Counted from the stretch's first letter, positions 31,543 to 41,291 are shown. The stretch: DNA of 64,000 bases from Tatumella sp. JGM118 (GCF_018257515.1 NZ_JAERJR010000001.1:248001-312000), one strand, 5' to 3'. The notes: a model not told the origin generated them from the letters alone. Numbers and translations: made by a program.

Positions 31543-33441
31543 CTAGTGATAGAGTGGCATTTTATATGCTCTGAAACAGTAAAGTTCAGCCCGTCGCAGG
31601 GTTCCGCTTCCGGGGTACTTGAATGATCCGGACGTTAGTCTGATCTCAAACACTGGCATACGGGAATTGAGATCGACTTCCTGCAGAATGACTCTGCCCT
31701 GATAAGTGCCGTTCACCTGTTCCTGCGGATCTTGTCGATCAGATTCGCCGGGCATCAAAGTCAACGGCAGTCCGGTATCTGTGCCACTGCCATTGTCCTG
31801 GAAAATAATACCGCCAAAGTTCGCAAACAGGCGGGGTTGTTCCGGATCATCATTGTGGTTAAAGAAATGAGCCGTCGAAACAAAAGAGCTGTAGCCCGCA
31901 GGACCGAGTTCTGATTCACCGTAGGTTGCCTGCAGACTAATTTCCTTCGAACTAAGCATGATTTCATAACGGGAGCAACGCGACGCATTAGCCGACGCCA
32001 CCACACCTTCAGACTGATCCCGGGTACGATAATTTCCGTTGTTGAATACCGAAAACCGGATAATATCCGGATCGGACGTGGATTTGATAATCTCACGAAC
32101 GTTATGCTGTCCCCAGGTCCAGAAATCGTTATTTTCATCGCCTGACCGTGCTGAAACTGTTGAATGACCTGATCCTTTGGGGGCTGGATTAACAGGATGG
32201 AGCAAAAGATTAGACCAGTCGGTAACAGGAATACCTGACTCACTCGCTTCCCAACCATCAGAGGGCGCCGAAATAAAACGCAGCGAACCGGTCTCACGTT
32301 CGATCCCGATAATGGCACTCTGATGCCGGCATGACGCGATCAGCAAATGAGTGTCAGAATCAAGATAAACCTGGTTAATGTGGATCCAGTCGTAAATAAA
32401 GGGAACGGATAAATCGGTCGGTACAGGAAGGCGCCAAAAGTTCATAATAATACGCAGGTCATAGTAAACTTTTTCATATCCCGTCCCAAGGTCGAGGATC
32501 GCAATGCAGTCTTCTCCGGAAGGGCCTTGATTCGCCGGAGTCACAGGACCTTCACCGGCATTGCGGGCACTGATGTAATCTGAGGCGTACAGCAATGCGT
32601 TTTCTCCCGGCACTTCAATAAGAGAATGGTGTGCTCTGTCCCGAATGAAATAAATACCATGAACACGTCCGGTCGCATCGAAACGCCAGAGTTCACGTAG
32701 CCCCGGCGGCTCATTCTCTTTCAAATCCGGAGGTGTATAGTAGTATTGCAGATGATCGTCGCTGCCGATAAACGTTCCATCAGAGAGTCGTACCGTGTTG
32801 AATACGGGAAGCCAAAGAGCCGGGTCTTCATCCGGATCGCCGGCACGAACATACCAGCGGACGTTCGCCAACCTGTCGAAGGCGATATTAGCCCGGCGTT
32901 CGGAGAGGATGACGAAGTACAAGTCATCGCTAACTTCATTCTGTCCGGCGGTTGTCATTACCTGAACTTTCGGGAAACCATTGGTCGTAACTCCATCAGA
33001 ATCGTCCGGCGGAAGAGCGGCCAGGGTAACCTCCTTCCGGAAGGTGTTTACACCATCGGTGACAACAACCTGACATTCAGTCGTCATATTTGACCGCGCA
33101 AGAAATCCCAGCACAGGCAGGACAACGATTTGGTCCGCCGCGAGATCTGACCACGTTTGCGTAATCGCGGGTGCGGTAGGTTCATCAGTGGATGAAACTG
33201 TGACTGTGATTTCTGCACCTGTACTCCGGAAACCCAACAGAGCGCTCATTGGCGAGCGACCGAAAAGATCTTGTTGGTATTTTTCGTTACCACTACCAAG
33301 GGTATCTGCGGAGGTAATCGTCGAGATAAAAGAATCATACAGCGCGTTATCACGGATGACAGGGGGAATATTGGTCTGGAGGCCGGGATTATAGGTACCA
33401 TCTCCGGGATCCCGTTGTCCAATATGGGTTGGTATCGCCAT
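31543..33441 (-). CDS. Arylsulfotransferase (ASST) family protein without signal peptide
   Basis: 632 residues. The N-terminal part (about 70-150) fits the beta-sandwich domain of AssT. The propeller part carries the family signatures: DWIHINQVYLD (His354, Asn356), CRHQSAIIGIERETG (Arg372) and WTWGQHNV (His446). These fit the His/Asn/Arg/His set of uropathogenic E. coli AssT, whose nucleophilic His moves sulfate from one phenol to another. AssT is periplasmic and needs DsbL/DsbI; this protein begins MAIPTHIGQR with no signal peptide, and no dsb genes are nearby. It lies opposite to a sulfatase/PTS cluster across a 1.4-kb gap. It could be cytoplasmic or exported by another route. Activity inferred. 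Confidence 0.8.
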   Translation of the reverse strand: MAIPTHIGQRDPGDGTYNPGLQTNIPPVIRDNALYDSFISTITSADTLGSGNEKYQQDLFGRSPMSALLGFRSTGAEITVTVSSTDEPTAPAITQTWSDLAADQIVVLPVLGFLARSNMTTECQVVVTDGVNTFRKEVTLAALPPDDSDGVTTNGFPKVQVMTTAGQNEVSDDLYFVILSERRANIAFDRLANVRWYVRAGDPDEDPALWLPVFNTVRLSDGTFIGSDDHLQYYYTPPDLKENEPPGLRELWRFDATGRVHGIYFIRDRAHHSLIEVPGENALLYASDYISARNAGEGPVTPANQGPSGEDCIAILDLGTGYEKVYYDLRIIMNFWRLPVPTDLSVPFIYDWIHINQVYLDSDTHLLIASCRHQSAIIGIERETGSLRFISAPSDGWEASESGIPVTDWSNLLLHPVNPAPKGSGHSTVSARSGDENNDFWTWGQHNVREIIKSTSDPDIIRFSVFNNGNYRTRDQSEGVVASANASRCSRYEIMLSSKEISLQATYGESELGPAGYSSFVSTAHFFNHNDDPEQPRLFANFGGIIFQDNGSGTDTGLPLTLMPGESDRQDPQEQVNGTYQGRVILQEVDLNSRMPVFEIRLTSGSFKYPGSGTLRRAELYCFRAYKMPLYH

Positions 33442-34845
33442 AATATAATTCCTTATTTAATCTGAAAAAATAATGTATTAAGGAGAATAAGCTGAAATAC
33501 GTAATGCGTCTCCATTCTGTGGCTTGAATAGTGCATAGATACTTTTCATGACAGGAGAATTGGGTTTATTTTAATAATGAAGAGGTGGTGAGCCGTTTAA
33601 AAACTATCTGATAAGGCTTTCTCCTTTGTCACTTAGGTATTGATAAATCAATGGCTGAGTTGATTATATATTTAATTATCCTTACGATGAAGTGAGGGTG
33701 ATTAACTCTTAAGAATACCGCAGGTTCATTTTTATGTTACCCCTTACAGGGAAACTATATAGTAAGACTGGTCACAAATAGGGGGTTTTTATCAGGCTTA
33801 CATCAGTAAATACTTCAATGAAAAATTCAAAATAAAATTTCTGATAATACTTCCGTGAACCATAAGACAGGGAGTTATCTGGCTCTGAAACTGCAGACAG
33901 TAATCCCTGCCATGACTATTATCGTCACTGACTCTCTTGCATACTGTCCGGGGGAACAGCTAAGGAATATGCTGACTGGCTCAGGCGGTATGACATGAGT
34001 CGTTTTAACTCATGAATTTGGTCCGGAAGTGCAGCCAGTGGTGACAGGTACGTAATCTCCGTAGAAATAACAGGAGGATGAGGACTCCATTGATTTCAGA
34101 GCTCTCAGCCTGAACAGGGCAATTCCCGGAATCATAATGGTGTTTAATCATTCGTTAATGTCCTGACGGTTATTTTCACTCTGAGTATGTCATAAATATA
34201 TCACAGAGCGTCAGATGATCGGCGATACCGGACGGCCAGAGTATTGTTCAATTAAAATCAGGCAGGATAAAAAAGAAATCTTCAGGTTAACATCTGCAAG
34301 CGGAAAATTATCAATTCGATATAAACGTCATGATGTTAAATATATTATTATTTATCAATGCGGTAAATGGCGTTAGCTACTAAATATCTATAGAGATTGA
34401 TTGGGGGGATTTAAAGCAGTTGTGATAAACACATCATGTGTAGCCTGTCGGGTAATGGAGAAGATGTGTGAGTCACATTATTCATGGAGAAAAAACGCAG
34501 ATTCTGCCATTAATTCAGAGGGTAGCATCGTGGATGACATTACAGGATGCACTGTCCCTGAATTTCATATCATTCCCCTGGCTGGTTTGATTGTATATTG
34601 ATGCAGGAAACTTCCCAATGAATTCAGCTAAGTTTTTTTTGAAGTTAACATTCCGTCTAAGGCTAAAACGCTGTTACTTCTCTTTTCATTATCTTAATAA
34701 CCAACCACCCGCCAGCAACGTTCAGAACCTCTCCCATCGGGATCGAAAAGTTGTAGGGATGGGCATCACCTGGCCCTCGCTGGACATTATCCTGCAAACG
34801 CCCATGTTTAAATTTTGACCACACGCACATAAATAATAATATTAT
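33442..34845. other. 1.4-kb AT-rich intergenic
   Basis: No convincing gene. One 53-codon frame at 34215-34376 (MIGDTGRPEYCSIKIRQDKK..., ending IIYQCGKWR) is protein-like but lacks a ribosome site. Other short frames at 34401-34818 look random. The region carries the divergent promoters of the arylsulfotransferase and the PTS operon. Confidence 0.35.
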
Positions 34846-34859
34846 ATTGTTATAACAAT
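34846..34859. promoter_or_regulatory. Perfect 14-bp palindrome, probable GntR operator
   Basis: ATTGTTATAACAAT lies 30 bases before the EIIBC start, inside an AT-rich promoter. HutC-type GntR regulators bind GT-N-TA-N-AC-like palindromes, and a UTRA GntR gene sits in the same cluster (38141). Inference from pattern and position. Confidence 0.55.
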
Positions 34860-34889
34860 AGGGAGATCATTACCTCAAAGGACTTCGGA

Positions 34890-36308
34890 ATGAACTATAA
34901 CCTTGTTGCTGAAACCATAGTAAAACACTGTGGTGGGCTGGTGAACCTGGGGCATGTCACGAACTGTATGACCCGCGTACGCATGACTATCCACGATATG
35001 AAAAATGTTGACATGAAGGCTCTGCGAGCCATCGAAGGTGTCCTTGGCGTGGTGGAAGATGACACCCTTCAGGTGATCGTCGGGCCGGGAAAATCCTCGA
35101 AAGTTACCATTCTGATTAACGAACGGCTTAAGGGGGGAGCTTCACCGCCCTCATCGGAGGATGTCGGGCTGAAAGCTAAAGCCGCGCGGGAGAGTGCGAA
35201 AAAGCAAACGCCGGTAAAAAAGATCCTTAAACATATCGCCAATATTTTTGTTCCCATCCTGCCCCCGCTGATTGCTGCCGGGATCCTGATGGGGATTAAT
35301 AATTTGCTGGTAAATTCTGCAACGTCCTATGCAATGATGCATCAGATTGCTGCTATAGGGGATTTATCCCCTGCTCAGGTGATACTTGAGCAGCGTCATC
35401 TGACGGGAGTTATTCACTTTTTTGACATTGTCTCCAAAGGTCTGTTCAGCTTTCTGCCGATTTATACCGGCGTAACAGCAGCCAAAGAATTTGGGGGAAC
35501 AGTTGTTATGGGGGGCCTGCTGGGAGCCATTACCATTGCGCCACAACTGACGCAGTTTGGCCTTACACCGGGTCAGGGGGGACTGATCGGCGTGATTTTC
35601 TGCGTCTGGTTGATGTGCTGGCTGGAACGTAAGATCCGCCGGGTTATTCCTGATGTACTGGATGTGGTGCTGACCCCGACGATAGTGCTGACAATTATGG
35701 CCAGTGCTCTGCTGTTTATTATTATGCCGGCAGCAGGTGTGGTGTCCGATGCTATTCTGCACGGTATGAATGGCTTGTTATCCACGGGAGGGCTCGCCGC
35801 CGGTTTTGTTCTCGCAGCTCTTTTCCCGTTCCTGATTTCATTGGGATTGCATCAGGGGCTTATCCCTATCCATCTTGAGATGATCAATGCCACCGGTCAT
35901 GCCCCTCTGTTCGCTATTCAAATCATGTCCAATGCCGGAATGGTGGGCGCAGCGACAGCCGTATTACTGCTGACCCGGGATCCGGTGATGAGGAACATCG
36001 CCAAAGGCGCTATTCCAACGTCGATTCTGGCGGTAGGGGAGCCCACGATTTTTGGGGTTAATATTCCTGCAGGTTTTGCATTTATTACCGGATCCATCGG
36101 GGCAGGTTTTGGCGGCATGATCGTTGTGTTGCTTGGAGTGACGACCAATGGTGTCGGAGCGGCTGGTCTGTCTGCGCTGCCGCTGATTGCAGACGGTAAA
36201 TACCTGCAATATGTCCTGGCCTGGCTGACAGGGTGTGCGATCGCTTTCGCCCTGACGTATGTGACCGGAAAACTGCGTGGCTACGATAAAGAAGCCCTTC
36301 CCGCATGA
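34890..36308 (+). CDS. PTS EIIBC sugar transporter (glucose/sucrose superfamily)
   Basis: 472 residues. N-terminal EIIB domain (1-80) has the phospho-Cys motif NCMTRVRM (Cys26). After a linker the EIIC domain (about 105-465) has ten or so membrane spans and the sugar-binding AVGEPTIFGVN motif. No EIIA is fused or nearby, so it likely uses EIIA-Glc (Crr). Relatives carry MurNAc, sucrose, trehalose or aryl-glucosides. Thirty-four bases before the sulfatase gene, so the cargo is plausibly a sulfated sugar or glycoside. Substrate not known. Confidence 0.9.
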   Translation: MNYNLVAETIVKHCGGLVNLGHVTNCMTRVRMTIHDMKNVDMKALRAIEGVLGVVEDDTLQVIVGPGKSSKVTILINERLKGGASPPSSEDVGLKAKAARESAKKQTPVKKILKHIANIFVPILPPLIAAGILMGINNLLVNSATSYAMMHQIAAIGDLSPAQVILEQRHLTGVIHFFDIVSKGLFSFLPIYTGVTAAKEFGGTVVMGGLLGAITIAPQLTQFGLTPGQGGLIGVIFCVWLMCWLERKIRRVIPDVLDVVLTPTIVLTIMASALLFIIMPAAGVVSDAILHGMNGLLSTGGLAAGFVLAALFPFLISLGLHQGLIPIHLEMINATGHAPLFAIQIMSNAGMVGAATAVLLLTRDPVMRNIAKGAIPTSILAVGEPTIFGVNIPAGFAFITGSIGAGFGGMIVVLLGVTTNGVGAAGLSALPLIADGKYLQYVLAWLTGCAIAFALTYVTGKLRGYDKEALPA

Positions 36309-36342
36309 ACAGACGTATGATTTCGTATAACGGAGAATTCGT

Positions 36343-38088
36343 ATGAAAGCCATTATGTTGATGTTCGATTCACTGAATAAGCATATGTTATCTGCGTATG
36401 GCAGTGATGCGGCCATCACGCCAAACTTTCAGCGCCTGAAAGAAAAGACAGTGCGTTTTAACCACTTTTACGTCGGCAGCATGCCTTGCATGCCTGCCCG
36501 CCGGGAACTCCATACCGGGCGCTATAACTTCCTGCATCGTTCATGGTCACCGCTGGAGCCGTTTGATGACTCTATGCCGGAAATTCTGAAAAAACACGGG
36601 ATCCATACCCATTTGGTGACGGATCACAAGCACTACTGGCGTGATGGCGGGGCCACCTACCACTCCCGCTATACAACCTATGAATTTATTCGCGGGCAGG
36701 AAGGTGATGCCTGGAAGGGGGTAGTGGACAAACCGCAGTATCAGTATGAATCCGGTGAACCGGAGGAAATTAAACAGCGTCGTATTACCAGTCGTACACA
36801 ACACCAAATCAACGTCAGGTTTATGGCAAACGAGGAAGATCATCACCTGGCTCGAACCATTAACAGCGGGCTGGAGTTCATTTCTACTAACCATGCGGCG
36901 GATAACTGGTTCTTACAGCTGGAATGTTTTGATCCGCATGAGCCATTCTTTGTCCCTGAAAAATACCTCAGAATGTATGGCATTGAGGATCCCTCCGTAT
37001 TTGATGGCTGGCCGCCATACTACTTCGTCACTGAAAGTGAAGAACGTCAAAGCATCATCCGGAAATACTACAAAGCGCTGCTGACCATGGTGGACGAGTA
37101 TGTGGGTAAGGTGCTGGACCATATGGACCACTATGACCTATGGAAAGACACCCTGCTTATCGTCAACACCGATCATGGCTTCCTGCTGGGTGAGCATGAA
37201 TGGTGGGGTAAAAACATCATGCCCTTGTATAACGAAGTGGCGAATATCCCTTTCTTTATCTGGCATCCTCAATGTGGTGGTGCAGGAGAATCCCGGCAGG
37301 CGTTGGCACAGACGATTGATATCCCGGCGACCATTCTGGATTACTTTGGGCTTGATAAACCCGCAGATATGCAGGGGCATTCGCTGAAACCGGCCATTGT
37401 GGATGATACACCTGTTCGTGATTTTGCTCTATTCGGCTATCACGGCTGTCATGTGAATATCACGGACGGTCGTTATGTGTATATGCGCTCTCCCGTTGTA
37501 AAGGGGATTGATCATTTGTTTGAATACACTCTGATGCCGACACGCATCAATCGTCGCTTTACCCCAAAAGAACTTCAGGGGATGACTTTGCACCCGGGCT
37601 TCACTTTTACGAAAGGCTGCCAGGTGATGAAAATCCCGGCAGAGTCTGTGATGACCCGGGATGCCGATCGCTTCGGGCATCGCCTTTATGACGTGATAAA
37701 AGATCCGCATCAGGAGCAGTTGTGTCAGGATATCAACATCGCGGGGCGTCTGTTTACTGCCATGGAGCGGGAATTACTGGCAGCCGATGCCCCGGATGAG
37801 CTCTGGTCACGTTACGGTTTTTCCGGACATCGATCGCCTTTGTTAGGCTGTGATCCCGGTCTCCTCCCGGAGTACAGTCGCTATTCTCCGAAGATCCGCT
37901 ACGGTATGGTTTGCCTGCATCAATATCTGGAAAGTCACGAGCTACCCCTGGTGGCACAGAAACTGAAACAACAGGCACAAGCAGACTGGCACCGGGAAAA
38001 CCTGTGGCAGTTTGTGCTGGATGAGGTTCCCGCAGAACAGCACCAGAGCGTGTTCTATAAAATGGCTTTAGAGATGCGACTCAATTAG
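36343..38088 (+). CDS. Cytoplasmic Cys-type sulfatase (YidJ-like)
   Basis: 581 residues. The formylglycine motif C-x-P-x-R is at Cys49 (PCMPARRELHTGR); metal ligands are in LMFDSLNK (Asp9) and NTDHGFLLGEHEWWGKN. No signal peptide, so it acts in the cytoplasm on something already imported. Cys-type sulfatases need oxidation of the Cys to formylglycine; the maturase is encoded 1.5 kb downstream. Longer than E. coli YidJ (about 500 residues) because of a C-terminal extension. Cotranscribed with the EIIBC gene and closed by a perfect hairpin. Confidence 0.9.
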   Translation: MKAIMLMFDSLNKHMLSAYGSDAAITPNFQRLKEKTVRFNHFYVGSMPCMPARRELHTGRYNFLHRSWSPLEPFDDSMPEILKKHGIHTHLVTDHKHYWRDGGATYHSRYTTYEFIRGQEGDAWKGVVDKPQYQYESGEPEEIKQRRITSRTQHQINVRFMANEEDHHLARTINSGLEFISTNHAADNWFLQLECFDPHEPFFVPEKYLRMYGIEDPSVFDGWPPYYFVTESEERQSIIRKYYKALLTMVDEYVGKVLDHMDHYDLWKDTLLIVNTDHGFLLGEHEWWGKNIMPLYNEVANIPFFIWHPQCGGAGESRQALAQTIDIPATILDYFGLDKPADMQGHSLKPAIVDDTPVRDFALFGYHGCHVNITDGRYVYMRSPVVKGIDHLFEYTLMPTRINRRFTPKELQGMTLHPGFTFTKGCQVMKIPAESVMTRDADRFGHRLYDVIKDPHQEQLCQDINIAGRLFTAMERELLAADAPDELWSRYGFSGHRSPLLGCDPGLLPEYSRYSPKIRYGMVCLHQYLESHELPLVAQKLKQQAQADWHRENLWQFVLDEVPAEQHQSVFYKMALEMRLN

Positions 38089-38090
38089 AG

Positions 38091-38124
38091 AAACACGCCC
38101 CTGTGCACAGGGGCGTGTTTTATA
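38091..38124 (+). terminator. Terminator after the sulfatase
   Basis: A perfect 30-base palindrome (AAACACGCCCCTGTG and its complement, no loop) followed by TTTTAT. Separates the EIIBC-sulfatase pair from the regulator gene. Confidence 0.85.
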
Positions 38125-38140
38125 CAGGACGGTTTATGCT

Positions 38141-38866
38141 ATGAAACAAGAGCTTGACTATACACGTGGTGCCAAACCACTTTACGCTCAACTGTATGAC
38201 ATCCTGTTGCATAAACTTAAAACAGGTGAGTACAAAAAAAATGACGTATTGCCCACAGAAGCTGAGTTTGAAGAACGTTTTGGCGTCAGTCGCATTACGG
38301 CCCGGCGGGCACTGGCAGAACTGGTTGCTAAGGGGCTGGTGAAACGGCAGGCCGGTATCGGCACGATGGTCATCAGCACCTCTGAAAAGCAGGGGGTGAA
38401 AACCCGAATGAGTCTGGTCGATGGACAGCAGCAGGTGCCCATTAATCGCAAAAATCTTAAACTCGAATTTATCCTCCCACCAGAGGTTGTGGCTGAAGCC
38501 TTTGGTCTGACATCGGGTGAAAAGCTTCAGTGTCTGACGCGAACAATCTGCAGGCAGAATGAAGTCCCTGCCCAGTTGAATTACATCTGGCTGACACCCC
38601 GACTGGAGGCCTTGACGCTGGAGGATATAACTAATGGGTTGTACAGCGTTCTGGAAGCCAGAGGTGAGAATATAGATGCCTTTCAGGATATCATCTCTGC
38701 AGAAATGGCAACGGAAAAGGACTGTAATATTCTCAACGTGGCATCTTCAGAGCCGCTATTGATTAAAACCCGTAAAGGCTTCAACGAAAAGGGTGAACTG
38801 GTTGAATATACTATTGCCCGCCATATCGCCCGCTTTTACCAGTATAGGGTGGAGAACAGTCGATGA
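38141..38866 (+). CDS. GntR-family regulator with UTRA ligand domain (YidP-like)
   Basis: 241 residues. Winged helix (residues 10-75: PLYAQLYDILLHKLKTGEY, then LPTEAEFEERFGVSRITARRAL) and a C-terminal UTRA fold that binds small ligands, often phosphosugars. Likely represses the EIIBC-sulfatase promoter through the palindrome at 34846. Overlaps yidH by ATGA. E. coli has the paralogue yidP next to its yid sulfatase genes. Confidence 0.88.
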   Translation: MKQELDYTRGAKPLYAQLYDILLHKLKTGEYKKNDVLPTEAEFEERFGVSRITARRALAELVAKGLVKRQAGIGTMVISTSEKQGVKTRMSLVDGQQQVPINRKNLKLEFILPPEVVAEAFGLTSGEKLQCLTRTICRQNEVPAQLNYIWLTPRLEALTLEDITNGLYSVLEARGENIDAFQDIISAEMATEKDCNILNVASSEPLLIKTRKGFNEKGELVEYTIARHIARFYQYRVENSR

Positions 38867-39207
38867 GGTGGAAAAAGCAGGGAACGCCACCGGATTATCG
38901 TTTTTCACTGGCCAATGAACGCACATTCCTTGCCTGGATACGTACGGCACTGGCGTTTATGGCGGCCGCGGTTGGAATTGATCAGTTAGCTCCTCGCCTT
39001 GCTCCGGAGTTCTTTCGTAGTGCACTGGTGATTGCTCTTAGTCTGACGGCGGCAGGGTTATCTTATTACGCTTACCGGCGCTGGGTACGTAATGAGAGAG
39101 CCATGCGCAATGATTCCGAACTACCTTTCCCGTATGCACTTATCTGGCTCAGTTGCGGACTTTCAACCGGCGTCATGCTCACCCTGGCTGTGCTGGTGGC
39201 GTTGTGA
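38863..39207 (+). CDS. yidH: DUF202 membrane protein YidH
   Basis: 114 residues, three membrane spans. PPDYRFSLANERTFLAWIRTALAFMAA is the DUF202 signature and matches E. coli YidH closely. Function unknown. Translationally coupled to the regulator before it and to yidG after it. Confidence 0.93.
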   Translation: MRWKKQGTPPDYRFSLANERTFLAWIRTALAFMAAAVGIDQLAPRLAPEFFRSALVIALSLTAAGLSYYAYRRWVRNERAMRNDSELPFPYALIWLSCGLSTGVMLTLAVLVAL

Positions 39208-39533
39208 ATATTGTCGGCGAAAGAGATCCTGGTCTTCAGCCAGAACGCACAGCCTTATCCTGGCACCGGACAGCATTCTCTTCCCTGGTGCTGGCACTGC
39301 TGATTATGCGAAGCGGGCTGGTTCATGATGACAGGGTATGCCTGACGCTGGGAAGCATTGCCGCAATATTCTCGCTGGGACTAGTGTTTAGCGCTTTTCA
39401 CCGGCATAACACGCTATCCCGTGAAAATCATCTGCTTTCGTCCTCTTCACTCATATTAAAAGGACTGGTATGCAGTGTTTTGGGGCTTAATGCCCTTGCC
39501 CTGATGCTACATAGCCTGCCTCGATTGTTCTGA
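39204..39533 (+). CDS. yidG: DUF202 membrane protein YidG
   Basis: 109 residues from GTG 39204, which overlaps the yidH stop (GTGA). An ATG further up at 39153 would extend into yidH with unrelated residues, so GTG is preferred. After MNIVGERDPGLQPERTALSW come three spans. In E. coli yidG and yidH are paired beside the sulfatase maturase yidF, as here. Function unknown. Confidence 0.88.
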   Translation: MNIVGERDPGLQPERTALSWHRTAFSSLVLALLIMRSGLVHDDRVCLTLGSIAAIFSLGLVFSAFHRHNTLSRENHLLSSSSLILKGLVCSVLGLNALALMLHSLPRLF

Positions 39534-39548
39534 AAAGGGAGTTCTGCC

Positions 39549-40838
39549 ATGACACTGAGCGGCTGTCACGTGATGGCAAAGCCGACTGGCTCTGTCTGTA
39601 ATATTGACTGCAGTTACTGTTTTTATCTGGAAAAAGAAGCTCTGTACCCTGAGCGCAAACAGAACTGGCGAATGTCCGATGAAACACTGGAAACTTTTAT
39701 ACGCCAGTATATTGCCGCGCAGAGTGGTAAACAGGTGCTGTTTGCCTGGCAGGGGGGGGAGCCCACCCTGATGGGACTTTCTTATTTCCGCCGGGTTATT
39801 GAACTCTGTGATAAGTACGGTGAAGGTCGCCAGATTCAGCATGCTTTGCAAACTAACGGTATGCTGATCAATGACGAATGGGCCGCTTTTTTTGCGCAGC
39901 ACGATTTTCTGATAGGTCTTTCCATTGATGGTCCCCAGCCACTGCATGACCTCTACCGTGTTACCCGTTCAGGGCAAGGCACACATGAACGGGTAATGAA
40001 AGCACTGACTCTTCTGCAACAGCACAACGTCAGGTTTAATACTCTGACAGTGGTCGGTAAACATAATGTCGGGCATGCTGCAGAGGTGTACCAATTTTTA
40101 CTGACAGCAGGTTCCCGTTATATTCAGTTTATCCCTCTGGTTGAACGGATCAGCCCCCCGGGTTCAGCTATTCTCCGGCTGGTGATGCCGGGAGAAAGTG
40201 GGGCATCGCTGGCACCCTGGACGGTTCCTGCATGGCAATATGGTGAATTTCTGAATCAGATATTTGATATCTGGGTGCGTCGGGATATCGGTCAGGTATC
40301 CGTGCAGATGTTCGATGTGGCGATAGCGGCCTGGCGTGGCCAGGCTCCGGTATTATGTGTGCATGCCGAAACCTGCGGTCATGCCTTTGCTTTAGAATCC
40401 AATGGTGACCTTTATAACTGTGATCATTTTGTCTATCCGGAGCACTTGCTGGGAAATATTAACCATCAGGACCTCCGGGTACTTAACCACTGTGAACAGG
40501 CGATGGCTTTCGGACTGGCAAAGAGAGAGACACTGACCCGTGATTGTCAGCAATGCGACTACCGTTTTGTCTGTCATGGGGGGTGCCCTAAACACCGATT
40601 TTCCGTCTCTCCGTCAGGGAAACCAGGCCATAACTACCTGTGTGCGGGCTATAAACATTTCTTCCGGCACATCACGCGAGATATGAATCTGTTGCAGGAC
40701 TTACTGGCTATGGGTTACCCGGCACAGGCTTTAATGCAGATTCTGGCCGGGGAAATACGACCCGGTGATAACACCGCCAGGAATTCCCCTTGCTTGTGTG
40801 GCAGCGGTAAGAAATTCAAAAAATGTTGTGGCAGATGA
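39549..40838 (+). CDS. Anaerobic sulfatase maturase, radical SAM with SEC-C tail (YidF-like)
   Basis: 429 residues. CX3CX2C radical SAM cluster (Cys17, Cys21, Cys24: VCNIDCSYCFY), then a SPASM domain whose cysteines (CVHAETCGH..., CQQCDYRFVCHGGC, and CAGY) hold two more iron-sulfur clusters. Converts the active-site Cys or Ser of sulfatases to formylglycine without oxygen. The last 16 residues (PCLCGSGKKFKKCCGR) form a SEC-C zinc motif like that of SecA, present in some maturases. Acts on the sulfatase at 36343. Confidence 0.94.
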   Translation: MTLSGCHVMAKPTGSVCNIDCSYCFYLEKEALYPERKQNWRMSDETLETFIRQYIAAQSGKQVLFAWQGGEPTLMGLSYFRRVIELCDKYGEGRQIQHALQTNGMLINDEWAAFFAQHDFLIGLSIDGPQPLHDLYRVTRSGQGTHERVMKALTLLQQHNVRFNTLTVVGKHNVGHAAEVYQFLLTAGSRYIQFIPLVERISPPGSAILRLVMPGESGASLAPWTVPAWQYGEFLNQIFDIWVRRDIGQVSVQMFDVAIAAWRGQAPVLCVHAETCGHAFALESNGDLYNCDHFVYPEHLLGNINHQDLRVLNHCEQAMAFGLAKRETLTRDCQQCDYRFVCHGGCPKHRFSVSPSGKPGHNYLCAGYKHFFRHITRDMNLLQDLLAMGYPAQALMQILAGEIRPGDNTARNSPCLCGSGKKFKKCCGR

Positions 40839-41157
40839 TCGCCGATTAACATAAGCCAACCCGGCAATGCTTGTGTTCCTGCAGGTAGCCATGAGGCAGA
40901 GAGGCTGCGTGTCTTTTTAAACGTAACCGGGTAACACCCCAGCCTCTGTGACGGGTTTACGGATAATGAGTGGAACACTGTGATGCCGGTCACGAACCAG
41001 ACCCTCATTTCCAGGGAGTGGGGTCGGTTTGCAATGTCACAATGCCGGTATCAGCCAGGCATTGACTAATAATTTCAGGGGACCGCAGGCAAGAAAGAAC
41101 AGCAAATCCTTACGGTGAAAAATTAAGCGCAGCATCAGTGGCCTGGCTGAGCAGTAT
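40839..41157. other. Intergenic, nothing seen
   Basis: No open frame with protein character on either strand, no repeat or regulatory motif noted. Confidence 0.4.
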
Positions 41158-41196
41158 AAAAAAAACCGTAATTATTAAGGGATGATTACGGTTTTT
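41158..41196. terminator. Bidirectional terminator
   Basis: AAAAACCGTAAT / ATTACGGTTTTT stem between the maturase and the convergent DUF6515 gene. Confidence 0.8.
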
Positions 41197-41291
41197 AACA
41201 CAGCCAGGGGGAGTTTACCCCATCATGCCTGTCTTAACTGACGGGAAGTATAGCCCGATGACTGGCCTTTTATTGGCCTGATGCTTTTGGG

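Noticed and set aside
34401-34818. Two short frames upstream of the PTS gene
   Set aside because: No ribosome site, poor codon character and no recognisable domain.
39153-39203. ATG start for yidG at 39153
   Set aside because: It adds 17 residues unlike YidG inside yidH; the overlapping GTG at 39204 gives the expected N-terminus.
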